Below, piece after piece: positions 19,901 through 31,129 of a DNA stretch of 64,000 nucleotides (positions are counted from its first letter, which is position 1; every line of letters begins with the position of its first letter). The stretch covers positions 38,192,104-38,256,103 of the forward strand of contig CM070725.1 of assembly GCA_036346275.1 (NCBI GenBank), given 5' to 3'. The notes under the pieces were generated by a model. That model saw only the letters and a program-made list of their open reading frames with translations, was not told the DNA's origin and searched no databases. The translations under genes were made by a program, and so were the position numbers. The DNA comes from Otatea glauca. Taxonomy: Eukaryota > Streptophyta > Magnoliopsida > Poales > Poaceae.

Positions 19901-20220
19901 CTCCCCCTTGGGCCCTTTGCCGCGAGATGCATATGCCTCATTAAAACTCGAAAAACCCAAAGGAAAAATACTTGGAGAAAGAGTACATAGCATACGCTAC
20001 TATGTTGCACGAATTGCCTCGTCAAAACCTTATGCAAGAAAACTTCATGAAAAACTTGCTAAGAAAAAGAGTACAATTCTCCCAACTTCAATTGCTAATC
20101 TTGAGATTTATGTTGGGTATTCATAATTCATGCTCGAGATTCATGTGGGAGTATGTGAAATATCTCCCCGAAATCTGCACTTCTCTAAGTCTCATCATCC
20201 CAATTCCTTTCACGCACCTT

Positions 20221-23200
20221 TCAAAGGTAGATCTTTGGGAGTGATTTAGTGAACAAATCTGCAAGATTTTCACATGACTTAGTATGCAATATCTTAATCT
20301 CATTCATCTTATGCAATTCATGAGCATAGAAGAACTTGGGGTTGATATGCTTCGTGAGATTGCTCTTCACATAACCCATTTGTGCTTGGGCAACACAAGT
20401 CGCATTATCTTCATAAATAATCGTGGGAATTTGCTCAATGTTCAAACCACATGACTTACGGATGTGGTGAACCATTCTTCCGAGCCATGCACATTCACGC
20501 GATGCTTCATACAAAGCGATGATTTCGAGTGGTTTGTCGGCGTCGAGACAAGAGTCCGCTTAGACGACTTCCAAGAAATTGTTGTTCCTCCACATAGGAA
20601 AACATAGCCGCTTTGGGACTTGCCAAGATGCGGTCCGATAAATACCAAAGATCGGCATAGCCAACCAAATTCAATTCATTATTTCTTCGAAAAAGCGATC
20701 GAGGTCTTTGCTTCCTTGGAGGTAGCGGAAGATGTCCTTGATCCCTTTCCAATGCCTTTTGGTGGGTTACGACTGCATCGAGCTAGCAAATTCACAAATG
20801 ACGCAATGTCCTGGTCTAGTGCTATTCGCAAGGTACATGAGCGCTCCAATTGCACTCGGATATGGGAATTCTGCCTCGGGACTTCCTCCCCTCTTCTCTA
20901 GGTCCAGTATGGATCTAGGTGCGCTTGGAGTGACCTTCCACCATTGGAGTCTTCGCAGGATATGCTTTTTCAAATCCAAATCGTTCCAACACTTTCTGCG
21001 TGTAGGTTGATTGATGTACCAAGATTCCTCCTTGGACATGTTCAAGCTGCAAGCCTAAACAAAACTTTGTTTTACCCAAATCTTTCATTTCAAACTCAGA
21101 CTTCAAGTATGAGCATGCCTCTTCAATTTCTTCATCCGTCCCAATGATGTTCAAGTCATCTACATAGACGGAGATTATACAGAATCCATTCGAGGATCAT
21201 TGTATAAACACACATGGACAATCTTCGCTTGTTTGTGTAGCCTTTCTTGCGAGAGAAAGTCACTCAGCGATTGTACCACATTCTTCTGATCGCTTGAAAT
21301 TTATACGGTGATTTCTCCAATTTCACATCTGCATGATTTCTATTTGCTCCGTCTTGGTTCGGATAGGAATTCCTTCCTACTTTCATGTATATCTCCTAAT
21401 CCAAGTTTCCATCTGGTATCTTTGTGACAACATCCATCGCCTTCATTCTCAACTTCAAGTTGATGCCATTGAGATCAAATATCTAAAGGTAATTCCTCCC
21501 ATGACCGGAGAATAGGTTTCTTCATAATCAACTCCGTGGCGTTGAGTGAAACCTTGAGCTACAAGCCTTGCTTTGTACCTTACAACCGTTGTTTTCATTC
21601 CTCTTCCAACAAAGACCCATTTGTGACCTACAGGGTTTATATGGGGAGGTGTGCGAGATACGGCCCAAACACCTCTCTCTTGTTCGGAGAGACTAACTCT
21701 GCAGTGATTGCCTTTTCCATGCTTCCCAATCTAGCCTTTTCTTGCACTCTGCGAAGATGCGGCTCGGGATCATGATCAATGATCGAGGCAATCTTCTTTG
21801 CAAAGTATGCATCAACGTTGGTCGTTGCTCTATTCAGGATTCTCCTGTTATTACAAAGTTTATGGCCATTTCTTCATGGGGTGCTTCATGCACTTCTACT
21901 TGCTCTTCGCCGCTTTTCCTATCGCAGAGCAAGTTCCTTTAGCTTTCATCGCCTATGTGTGCGCACACATTATTTCGCGGCTTCTGCAGTGGAAGATTCA
22001 AGTCCGGAATTGCCTTTCTGTTGGCTTCTTTCCAGTGCAGTCTCAACTGCTCCCTTCTTTCCTTGGGGCATTTTCGTGATTGGTTGTGGTAAGTCCTCTG
22101 CTTGATTTTCTCGGATGTCTCCGGTACTTTGGGTTTGAGGAGCCGTTTTCTGTTCTTTTCTTTGAGGCCTCTGAGCAGTGAGGATACCTTCTATTTCCTT
22201 TGGTATTTCCACCTCTCGGTGCATTTCTTGCTGGTACATGCGACTTAACCACGCCCTTCGGATCACAAAATGATCAGGCGGTTCATTTGCTAAATTCGCA
22301 AATCAATTATCTTACGGACTTCTTGATTTGCTTCATTAGTGCGGGGTCATGTGCGGGGATCGGTGGAATGCCATATGATTTCCGGCATTTTTCATCCAAA
22401 GGTTGATTTCCTCCCCTAATGACGGAAACGATCCTCGTCAAAGATGCAATCGTGAATCGGGTGTGTGCAAGTCTCGATCATGGGTTCCAAATACCGATTA
22501 TGGATGCACTCTCATAACCAACGTATATCCCGACTTGCGGAGAGGGCCCATTGCGATCCGTGAGGGTGGTATAGGTACATATACCATACACCCAAATTTT
22601 CTAAGATGGGAGATCTTGGGATGATCCGTGCACAAGCCGTGCATAGGAGAATGGATGTTGTAGGCCGACGGTCTAAAAATGATAAGAGCTGCTGCGTGCA
22701 GATGCGTGTCCCCAACAAGTGTTGGGCAAGTTACAACTCTGCAAAGCGGTCCGGCAATGAACTTAATCCTCTTTATTAGTGCTTACGCTAGTCCGTTCTG
22801 CGTATGAACGCGCGATGCAGTGCTCAATCGCTATCCTGTTCTTTGTGCAATAATCATCAAATGCCTTTGAAGTAAATTCTCGGCATTGTCCATTCTAATG
22901 GACTTCACGCGATGATCGGGAAAGCATTCTTAATTCTTATGATCTGCGAGATCGACTTTGCAAAAGCATGGTTTCTTGTTGACAACAAGCATACATGCGA
23001 CCATTTCGAGGAAGCATCGATGAGCACCATAAAGTATCGAAACGGCCCGACGGGGCTGAATCGGACCGCAAATATCCCCTGGATGCGTTCGGAATGCAGG
23101 ATTTCACTTTGCACTTTCATGACAGAGGGTCTAGTTATTAATTTCCGGTGGCACATGCAGGCACACAAAATCTTCATGATTCGGAAATTTTTAACATTAA

Positions 23201-23990
23201 TGCCATGACCTCGTGAGTTGTTCACTATATTCCTCATCATTCTAAGACCAGGATGACCTAATCTACCATGCCATAAAGAAAATAATTGAGCTTCTAAAAG
23301 CAGTCTTCAAGGAAGTATACACTTGGTGCATGAATATTCGTGTAGTACAACCCGATTCATATGAGGACATTTTTCTAATACCATTTTTCCACATACCGCG
23401 TGCTTCACAATGCACAAGTATTCTTTGCCATTTTCTTCATTGGTTTCTCGTGAAAACCATTGGCGCGGATGTCTTTAAAGCTTAAGAGAGTGCGTGTTGA
23501 TTCGAGGTACAAAAGGGCTTCTTCAATTACCAAAGTTGTACCCATAGGCAATATAATTGTGGCTCTTCTGAGCCGATTACATATGAGTCGCTTCTGCGAT
23601 CGTAGTAATCTTTCCAAATGTCTTCGTGATCGATGGAAATATTTAGACTCTCTTAAGATGGTATTTGTTGTGCCACTATCAACAATGCATACCTCTTCCA
23701 TTTGGGCGCTACGATTTCTAGATAAAAGAAATATAATTCTAATCAAATAGAGGCAAAACAATCCAAATATTACTTGCAAAATTGAAGAATATTGGAAAAA
23801 GAATAAATTATGTATTTATTCATGAAAGAAGTATGCTCTTCTAGAGCTTACAATCCTTTATTCAAAGAAAATGCTAACAACCATAATCTAAAAGAAATGC
23901 ATTAAGCAGAATCAGAAATATGCATTAATTTACCGCTTCTATATCATCTGCGAAGTTTTCTCTTCATTTGCCATAATCATGGTCTGCAGA
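20221..23990 (-). pseudogene. Copia pol: protease, integrase, reverse transcriptase, RNase H, frameshifted
   Basis: The aspartic protease site appears as CIVDSGTTN (about 23690). The GAG-pre-integrase zinc region and integrase core lie at 23240-22905 (VLIDASSKWS near 23015). The RT carries YVDD just before NIIGTDEEIEEACSYL (about 21160-21100), followed by MKDLGKTKFCLGLQ (about 21085-21050). The copia-type RNase H runs ASRECAWLGRM to DLFTKSLPKIYL, with its stop at 20221. Each piece is in a different frame. Some frameshifts fall at CAG/CTG triplets and may be sequencing errors. The polyprotein would supply protease, integration, cDNA synthesis and RNA degradation for the element. Confidence 0.85.
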
Positions 23991-24053
23991 TCGATGTCTA
24001 GGCTATTCTGTGAGGATGAGGCAAGTGGGGTGTCTACATCCATGACATCATCT

Positions 24054-24965
24054 TCACCGATGTTGGCGGCGTGCGCCTCTGCTGGGCGTTTTCCTTTGCC
24101 TTCTTCTTAGCACGATATCGTTGATCGCTTCCTTGGATTCTCGACATATCTTCGACCAATGTCCCCAAGTGCCACACTTGAAGCACGTCCTGTTCTGCTG
24201 TCCATACGGCTTGGCGTGCGTCTTTTCTTTGTCATCCCTCTTCACGGGGCTTTGGACTTTCCTTTGGCACGGGTCTCTCTTTTCCACCACGCTTGCCCTT
24301 CTTTCTATGAGTGGGCTTTCTCACCTTGTAGCTGTTGGCATTGACTTGATGCGATGCCTCGTCCAGTGGTCTGCGAGACATAGTTCTTGCGTAGAACATC
24401 GTCTTGCGATTCCGCAACTTGCATTACATCAATCAGTTCGCTATACTCCTTGTATGCGTCCTGACGATAGCTGCGTGCACTCTGGATAGCATTAGGGTGG
24501 AAGGTAGAGAGAGTTTTCAATCTTCTCCTCATCGGTGATCTTCTTGCCACATAGGGAGAGATTGGTACAAATTCGTGCAAGGCGGTGTACTACTCACCAT
24601 CGATCAAAGTCCGCAAACCTCAGCGTACCCAATCTTGCTGTGCTTGGGGCAAGATGGTGTATTTGAGCTTTTCGAACCGCTCCTGAAGTGCAGTCCAAAG
24701 CTCAAGTGCACTCTCCTCTGCCATATATTCATTCTTTAGAGTGGCTGAGAGGTGGTGCCTGAGAAAATGCAGTAGCTTGATCGTTCTGCTCAGCGGTAGG
24801 TTTTGCGTCCCCGCGAGGACCCTAGACCAATCGGCGGCGAGCTTCTTGCCCCAAGGGCGATCTTTACGTCCGATGCCCAAGTGAGGTAGTTCGACCATGC
24901 GGGCCGCTTCTTCAAACTCACGATTCACAATTCGGATATCCGCATGATTTCAAAATTACGGTTTA
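24054..24965 (-). pseudogene. Copia gag with CCHC zinc knuckle, frameshifted
   Basis: The N-terminal part contains NYLTWASDVKIAL (about 24880, one frame) and then LHFLRHHLSATLKNEYMAEE to RFEKLKYTILPQAQ (24780-24640, another frame), typical of the Retrotran_gag_2/UBN2 capsid domain. The zinc knuckle CFKCGTWGHWSKIC (24190-24149) matches CX2CX4HX4C and binds the element RNA. Several frame changes separate these parts. Gag would form the virus-like particle. Confidence 0.82.
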
Positions 24966-24969
24966 GATT

Positions 24970-26402
24970 CTGCGTGTAACTCGATAGAAAATGGTTGCGA
25001 AAGGCATAAGGTGCAGAAAAATAAAATCATATGCATTGCATTATATAAAATAAAGCAAAGAATTCAAAATTCATAAAGAAAATTCATAGAACAGAGAAAT
25101 AAAGCAGGAAAATTAAAACCAGAGCCAAATAAATCTTCATGATTTTTCGGCAATTTTTCCAAAATTTTCTGCAAATTTTCTCTTTTTTTTTTCTCTTTTT
25201 TCTTTTCTTCTCTTCTGGCCGAACTGGCCCGTTGGCCTTGCCATTTTTTTTTCTCTGGCCGAACGGCCATTGGGCCTGCTCGCCTTGGGCCGTCGCGCAG
25301 CCGCACACGCAGCGCATGGCTAGGAAAAACCCTAGCCCGCCACTTTTCTTTTGCGCCTCTTTTCGCGTGCGTCGCTCTTTCTCTCATCGCCACGCCTTGC
25401 TGCCTGCCGCCCGTCCGCGCCGTTCCTCTCGCGCCGCCCCCATCGCGTGCAACGCGGCCGCGAGTGGTGAAACCGAGCGGCACGGCGGCGTCGGTGGTCT
25501 GCGGCCGGGCCGACACGCACTCCGGGCGGGGCGCGCAGCCGGATGGCCGGCCGGCGAGGTGGCCGAGCCTAAAACCGGTCGCGCGGCGGCGGCGGCGTGT
25601 GTGGCTACGGCTAAAGCCGTGCGCCGACGACCGAGCGGTCTTGCGCCCGTCGCGGGTGACGCGGTCGAGGCAGACGGCGGCGGGCTAGCCGGCTTCAAGC
25701 CGGCGGCCGGACTTCGTCGGCGGCGGCGGCCGACGTGTGGACGGCTAAGCCGTGGCGGCGACGACCGAGGGCGGTCTTGCGCCCGTCGCGGCGACGCAGT
25801 CGGTCGCAGACGGCGGCGGGCTAGCCGGGCTTCAAGCCGGGCCGGGACTTCGTCGCGGCGACACGGCCGACGCGTCGACGGCTACTGGCCGTGGCGGACG
25901 ACGACCGGCGGTCTTGCGCCATTCTAGCAACGCGGCCGAGGCGGAGGTCCGGCGCGCGCGCGCGCCGTTGCCGTGCTTGTGCGGCTTCGAGCCGGGCTAC
26001 CTCGGCGGCGGCGGCGCGCGAGGCGGGCCGAGGTGCTGCCGTGGCGGGCTTCATGCCGAGCGGCTGAGGGCTTCATGTGCGCCGGCGGCATTGTTGCGCC
26101 GTCGCGCGAAACCGATCGAGCCGACGGTGGTGGCGACGTCATACACGGCTGCGCGCTACGAGCGCGAAGACCGAGGTGATGGCGATGCCCTCGGCAATGC
26201 GTACAGCAAAGCTTCAAGCCGGCGGCACACAAGCCGATGTAAAATTTTCTGGGTGAGCGATCTCGTTGCTTGAGCTTTTGGCGTGTAACCGTGCCACGTA
26301 AGATAGATGCATGCATAGAAAAGTATCGATTAGATTCAAACGCTAATCCCACCTTTTCTCACCTTTTCAATCGATCTCGGTGAGAGCTTCGTGGCGATAA
26401 CG
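24970..26402 (-). other. Unusually long GC-rich leader between copia 5' LTR and gag
   Basis: The first part next to gag (24970-25250) is AT-rich. The rest, to about 26250, is very GC-rich with many CGGCGG and GCCGGC phrases and is unlike the LTR or pol in composition. Long open frames exist on both strands (the plus-strand one runs 25139-25927), as expected of GC-rich DNA lacking stop triplets; none shows a domain. It may be captured host sequence. Confidence 0.6.
25590..25930. repeat. Tandem repeat, unit about 132-137 bp, in the copia leader
   Basis: CGGCTAA-GCCGTGGCGGCGACGACC, GGTCTTGCGCCCGTCGCG, GACGGCGGCGGGCTAGCC and CTTCAAGCCGG recur in this order from about 25609, 25741 and 25878, so two full copies and part of a third. 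Copies differ mainly by indels. Confidence 0.75.
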
Positions 26403-26621
26403 TGTTAAGGAACCTCGCTATCGAATAGTCCGGGGTTCGAACAGATCTGAAGTGGAGAACGAAGAGAGAGACACGTGTTTAGGGAGAGCGAAAGCGAAAT
26501 TCTTTATTGCTAATGAATTCTGTGTACATGGGGGGACCCCCCTCCTCCTTTTATAGCGCTCTCTAGGGTTTCGGCATTAGGGACCACATGGGCCTTCGGT
26601 GGGCTTTAGGGTTTCTCAACA
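26403..26621 (-). repeat. 5' LTR of the copia element
   Basis: 219 bp, nearly identical to 19676-19900. It contains the promoter (TATA box at 26547-26555) and, downstream in the direction of transcription, AATAAA (26503-26508), so U3, R and U5 are compact. Confidence 0.93.
26547..26555 (-). promoter_or_regulatory. TATA box of the copia LTR
   Basis: TATAAAAGG on the minus strand, about 65 bp inside the 5' edge of the LTR and about 40 bp upstream of AATAAA. It fixes the transcription direction independently of the coding regions. Confidence 0.75.
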
Positions 26622-26626
26622 AATCC

Positions 26627-27205
26627 ATCCATCAGATCGGGCCATATCACCGGAATTCCTCGAGCGCGTCGTCACTTCAGCAGATCACACAGCTGCTAAC
26701 CTTGGCGCCGAAGTATCTTCTATCCGGTCTGGATGACGGCACAAGCCGTGCTGGACTGTCTGTGTCTGGTTGTGGTGGCGTGAGCGGCAATGTTTGACTC
26801 GCTGTTGTCCCTCTTCCAACCGGGCCCCACGCTGTCATAGCTCCTCGCGCATCTGCCTCCTTCCACGGCACGACTCATCAGTCGTCACCCTGTGCATTCG
26901 TCGTGCTGGATCGAGGTGTAGCACCTTGTACGTACGTACCCAGCAACATGCGCAGTAACATGGGGAATCAACAACAATCGCCAACTGGCTCGTGGGCCCT
27001 TCCAAGTATATTTGGACACAATCCCATCGGAATTCAGAAAACCTCATTATGTTGATTTAGTGCACGTCGGAGATGCTGGCTAATTTCTTCTAGTCAAATG
27101 CGGTTGCGATTCCTTTTGATGTCAGCAATGACTGCTGTGCTGCTCGGTCACAACTCACCCGTAGATTTTAGTCACGTCCTTTGGTACTCTACGCGTATAG
27201 TGGTC
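26627..27205. other. Spacer upstream of the DUF761 gene
   Basis: Resumes the sequence that was interrupted by the copia insertion. No supported ORF; likely distal promoter of the gene at 27669. Confidence 0.4.
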
Positions 27206-27207
27206 TA

Positions 27208-27390
27208 CACTCCCTCGACCATAATATATCTATAAATCTAATAAAATTATATTATTATGAAAATACTTTTTAATCAAATCTACATGTATTATTTTCATAT
27301 ATTTAATTTAAATGTTTAAACAAATATTAATAGTAAAAAGTTTGAAAATTTCACTGAACCTATATGTTTCAATAGTTTGACCGGAGGGAG
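27208..27390. mobile_element. Stowaway-like MITE in the DUF761 promoter
   Basis: The left end CTCCCTCGACC and right end GGTCxxxGGAGGGAG-type sequence (GACCGGAGGGAG) are inverted copies of the CTCCCTCCG terminus typical of grass Stowaway (Tc1/mariner) MITEs. TA dinucleotides flank both ends (27206-27207, 27391-27392). The interior is AT-rich and non-coding. A small mismatch at the left end (CA before CTCCC) shows some decay. It lies about 100 bp upstream of the gene's TATA box. Confidence 0.7.
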
Positions 27391-27489
27391 TACTATATAC
27401 ATAGGTACATTCCATCCAGTTTCTTAAAACCGAGTAGCTTCCTGCACTGACCAATGTGCGTGGTTCACATTTCCATGTGTCTGCTCCAC

Positions 27490-27496
27490 TATATAT
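27490..27496 (+). promoter_or_regulatory. TATA box of the DUF761 gene
   Basis: TATATAT about 180 bp upstream of the chosen ATG. Transcription starting some 30 bp downstream would give a 5' UTR of about 150 bp in which the first ATG is the one at 27669. Earlier in-frame ATGs (such as 27456) lie upstream of this box. Confidence 0.55.
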
Positions 27497-27668
27497 GCTT
27501 CTACATACACAAAGGCAAGGCCTCTCGCTTTCTACAATTCCAATTTCCACCCCCGCATTAACCGAGTCTTCCTCTCGGCTCGCGTCGCTTGCTACGACTC
27601 CGAAACCTCGACAAGAAGAAGAAGAAAAGACGCGTTCTTGCACGCGCGTCACGGCTCCGTCTCCATCC

Positions 27669-28133
27669 ATGGAGCCCAAGAAATCATCATCGTCGCTCCT
27701 CGGCAGCCTCCGGACGGCGGTCAAGAAGGTACGGTTCCTGCTCTCCTTCAGCGCGACGCGGTGGATCCTCTCCTCCATCGTCGGCGCCCGCGCCGGCGCC
27801 GTTGCCGGCCGGACGCCGCGCCGCGTCAGCTTCAACTCGCGGCCGGGCCTGCTCGACGTGGAGGATAGCATCGTGTCGCCGGCCAGGCCAGGTGGGCCGT
27901 CCAGGGCGGCGAGCCTCGGGGCGAGGAGCGTGTCGCGGACGAGCAGCGAGGCGTCGTCGGAGCTATCGAGGACGTCGAGCAGCCCGTCGTCCTCGCAAGG
28001 GGACGACGATATCGACCGCCGAGCCGAGCTGTTCATCGCCAATTTCTACAAGCATATACAGATGGAGCGGCAGGTGTCTCTGCAGCTGCGGTATTGCAGG
28101 GAGAGTAGCTTGGAGAGGACGCCTTCCAGGTGA
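27669..28133 (+). CDS. DUF761-domain protein, intact single-exon gene
   Basis: 154 aa in one exon. The start MEPKKSSSS has a good plant context (CCATCCATGG) and is the first ATG after the predicted TATA box. The N-terminal half (residues 8-50) is basic and partly hydrophobic (VRFLLSFSATRWILSS). A Ser/Arg-rich low-complexity middle follows. The C-terminal DUF761 motif (DIDRRAELFIANFYKHIQM, residues 115-134, then ERQVSLQLRYCRES) is complete. DUF761 proteins are small plant-specific proteins of largely unknown biochemical role; some are linked to stress responses or to growth. High GC and G/C-ending codons fit a grass host gene. It is the only clearly intact host gene here. The long frame on the opposite strand is its shadow. 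Confidence 0.88.
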   Translation: MEPKKSSSSLLGSLRTAVKKVRFLLSFSATRWILSSIVGARAGAVAGRTPRRVSFNSRPGLLDVEDSIVSPARPGGPSRAASLGARSVSRTSSEASSELSRTSSSPSSSQGDDDIDRRAELFIANFYKHIQMERQVSLQLRYCRESSLERTPSR

Positions 28134-29098
28134 CGGATCCATGGATACATACTTGGTCCGTGAGAAGATTGCGAAGTAGAAGCGTATAAGGATCTACCTG
28201 AAAAAAAGAAGTGTATATGGATTTAGATGGGTGTTTTTTGTTCCATCGTTTCGATCTGCACATCTTCTGTTTTACATATAGTTCATGATTTGTTTGCATG
28301 TTTTTTTTTTGGCAACGAAACATTTGTTTGCATGATTGAGTGTACATACAAAATAGTGGGTTGTCTTTAGTAATTTATAAACAGCTCAATTTTGAATTTT
28401 TCATATGCGCTGTACTGGAAGACACCGGGAAAAATTACTCTACCCCGATTACAATCTATTTTACAGTGATCGTACGGACTCATATATCCACGGCACAACA
28501 CTAATTCAAGAGAAATGCTATAAAATACTATAGCGATTTCGTACAATCCAACGAGATAGCTGGCTGTTGGATCTCACCGCCCACATTAGAACTCTCCTGT
28601 CGATTTCACGCCATGGATGACGAGAAATCGGTAGAGCCTGCCCCTAGAAGCCTCGTCCCTTCCCCAAATCACACGAAGGCACAAAGCTTCACACCCCTCT
28701 TTCTCTCTCTCGACTGTCCACAAGGTGCCATTGCTGACAGGTTCATCACACCCTTCCGATGTAGAGGAAGCCCGGTGAGGCGGTGGTCCCACTGTGGATG
28801 GTGGCAGAGGGTGGTGGCAGAGGAGGGTGGTGGCAGCACCAGAGACAGGACGGCAAGGTAGCAACACGATGAATATTAGGTTGGGCGGGAAGGGAGAGAT
28901 AGTGGTGCAACAAGATTGCCATCAGCCACCGGTAGGGGACGAGGGGCGGCGGGAGGTTGAGAAGGAGTGCGGAGCTGTCGGGGACACTGGAGAAGAAGGC
29001 GAGGAGGATGGTGGGCACGGAGAAAAGAGAGAGAGGGGAGGGAAGCAGTGGGGAAGCGAAGGTGGCCGACAACAAGTTCAAGTGGGGAGTAGGTGGTC
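28134..29098. other. 3' UTR of the DUF761 gene and GC-rich spacer
   Basis: 28134-28560 is AT-rich and should hold the 3' UTR; I see no exact AATAAA. 28560-29098 is purine-rich (repeated GGTGG, GAGG, GGCAG) with open but unconvincing frames on both strands. No family is recognised. Confidence 0.4.
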
Positions 29099-29106
29099 GG
29101 TGGGAT

Positions 29107-29408
29107 CAAGGTTCACAAAACCGCGAAAAACCACTCGAAAACGGTTTTCGAGCATACCGATGTGACTCGAGTTCTAAAACCGCTCTATTTAAAAAAATTC
29201 AAAAAAATTGAAAAAATTTATGCGTTAAAAACCGCTCGAAAACCATTTCGTAGGAACGGTTTTCGATTTTTTTTCAAATTTTTTTCAAATTTTTTGATTT
29301 CTTATCCCTTCGGTTTTTGACGATTTTTAGCGGTTTTTCGAGCGATTTTTGCGGATTTCATGGTTTCGGTTTTTACGGTTTTTCATGATTTCAGTTTTGT
29401 GAACCCTG
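29107..29408. mobile_element. hAT-type MITE, 302 bp, perfect 8-bp TSD
   Basis: The ends are CAAGGTTCACAAAAC and GTTTTGTGAACCCTG, inverted with one mismatch. They are flanked by the exact 8-bp duplication GGTGGGAT (29099-29106 and 29409-29416), the size expected of hAT transposases. The interior is a long imperfect palindrome made of CGAAAAACCGCTCG-type phrases and could fold into one hairpin. No coding capacity. Confidence 0.88.
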
Positions 29409-29416
29409 GGTGGGAT

Positions 29417-29516
29417 GGTGGGCTTGAGTAGGATGCCGCTCGAGCGATGCTATGTGCTTCTTAGATGGGGCTCTCTGCGGTATAGCACGTGGTAGCCGTG
29501 TCCCTAATTCAAATGT
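29417..29516. other. Short spacer between the hAT MITE and the copia LTR remnant
   Basis: No feature seen. Confidence 0.4.
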
Positions 29517-30118
29517 TGTTATGCTCCCAATTGGATGCGAAATTAACTTCTGCCTAAGTCCACTCACGTGCTAGTCTAGGAAAAAAAGATCACAGATGTG
29601 CTCTGGTTCGACGACATCGGACGTGTTACACTCTGATACCCCTTCTTATACATAATAGCCCTCAGATCAGATCTGAGTTTCTTGAGATATGACACGAGTG
29701 TGTACGGTCTCAAGAACGAAGAAAAAAATTCTTATAGAGAGAACCAAAATAACAACGTTGAAGCAATCACCACGAGAGAGAAAAGATTTGGTGAAGCTGA
29801 TCTCAAATTCTTTAAGCATAACCTCAAAAGAGTACAAGGGATTGTTGCTCTCTCAAAATCTCTCGAACCGTTTAGGACCCTCAGATCCTTAACTTATACA
29901 AGAATCTAGTGCTAAAGAATAACCTAGCCTCTAATCCTATTGTGCACCTCTTGGTTGGGTTCTCCATGATAGCCCCTAAGTTTATATAACCTCCCTAGTT
30001 CTCCAAATCAAATAGAAATCTAACTCCTATTAGGATTAGGAATCCTACTTCTATTAGGATTTATCTAGCACACCACTGCAAATCCTAAAAAGCTAGATAT
30101 GAGTCACCATATTTAACA
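29517..30118 (-). mobile_element. Copia-type LTR remnant (probably 3' LTR)
   Basis: On the minus strand it begins TGTTAAATATGG at 30118 and appears to end GCATAACA at 29517, giving TGTT...AACA ends. The purine-rich AAGATGAAGAT immediately before TGTT is a typical polypurine tract. TATATAA on the minus strand (about 29979-29986) is a plausible promoter. A PBS-like GGTATCAGAG (about 29630-29640) inside the segment is puzzling and could mean the LTR ends earlier. No partner LTR is in the window. Confidence 0.5.
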
Positions 30119-30920
30119 ATCTTCATCTTGACTTTTATCCATTGAAGTCACCGTGCTCCTCCAAGAACTCCAAGTTGGCTCTGCATTTTTTTAATTTTGC
30201 TCCCACCATTAGGAGTGCCCTTACCACAGGACTCATACACATTACCACAATGTACGTGTTGGTGCTCGGGATTGGCCTACCGAGCCCTCCACCTGAGAGG
30301 TATTTTTTGGGTATAGTTTGGTTAACCACACCTCCTACACCTACAACCCTCTATGCCATAAAATTGTTTCGCCACTGAGCTCCACCTGCTTGTTGATACT
30401 GCGTGGTTGGTCCTGCCATATCTTTCTTTTTCCAACAACTCACACCTTGTCTTTGCGTTTGCTAAATTTTACAAACGTCTTTGCAGTTCTACATAAAAGT
30501 ACAGTTGAGATCTAATTACCTACCGTTAATGATATGGTTTCCTTCTCCTAATCAGGATTTTTACCAGACCTTCCATTGATTGCCCTTCCTTTAGGTTTAC
30601 TCATCAATCATATCCTTCCCGGCTCCAGATACTTTTCATGATCATCTGCCATTTGAAAGTAACTTGCATGATTCCACTAGGAACTGATACCTCACAACCT
30701 TCGAGTTCAAGTGACCTCACATATATTATATTTTTTATTAAGCTAGTAACACATCAAACTCCCGTCAATGTGAGATATGCTACATCATACATCTCTAATA
30801 TAACTGTTCTCACGTCAGTAATTGCATACTCCTTACAATCAACCAAGAGAACAGTTCCGTGTGATGAGTGTAGAGATCATTCGTCAAATATCTCCCTCGC
30901 TGAACATTTATGAAAGTTTG
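30119..30920 (-). mobile_element. Internal 3' remnant of a copia element
   Basis: Sequence adjoining the purine tract of the LTR remnant, with only broken frames. A short stretch reading LEFLEEHGDFNG ends beside the LTR. No RT, integrase or gag motif is visible, so the assignment rests on position. Confidence 0.35.
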
Positions 30921-31129
30921 GAGGACATCTCTCTACTTCCCGGGGAGGGCCCCTTTGCCCTGCGAGATCGATGGAGAAGGCACGAACACCCTACAGGCTA
31001 GGAGCCCCACCCTTAGCCTTGGCGCCTAGCTAAGTACTTATTGATGGAGACCACGTTACTTCGAGGGGTGTTAAGGATGACCCCGTGGAAGTTGGTGCAA
31101 CGTGGCCGCTGATGGAGTAGCGCTTGACC

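Larger units (their letters stand above)
19676..26621 (-). mobile_element. Ty1/copia LTR retrotransposon, 6.9 kb, full structure
   Basis: The two LTRs (19676-19900, 26403-26621) begin and end TGTT...AACA in the matching orientation and are flanked by the 5-bp duplication AATCC (19671-19675, 26622-26626). Transcription is on the minus strand, shown by the LTR TATA box and the gene order gag, protease, integrase, RT, RNase H (the copia order). A purine tract (AAGGGGGAG on the minus strand, 19901-19910) adjoins the 3' LTR. The usual initiator-tRNA PBS (TGGTATCAGAG) is not seen next to the 5' LTR; the sequence there reads CGTTATCGCCACGAAG. A GC-rich 1.4 kb leader precedes gag. Confidence 0.93.

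Noticed and set aside
25139..25927. 262-codon plus-strand frame in the copia leader
   Set aside because: Antisense to the element, in very GC-rich repeated DNA without stop triplets, Arg/Ala/Gly-dominated, no domain.
27308..28042. 244-codon minus-strand frame
   Set aside because: Shadow of the DUF761 gene on the other strand; it crosses that gene's promoter and has no domain.
28613..29165. Frames of 80-120 codons on both strands
   Set aside because: Purine-rich low-complexity DNA, no conserved motif, frames overlap on both strands.
29517..30118. Solo LTR of an element with PBS inside
   Set aside because: The purine tract on one side argues for a 3' LTR with internal sequence attached; the PBS-like bases remain unexplained, and no duplication could be found.
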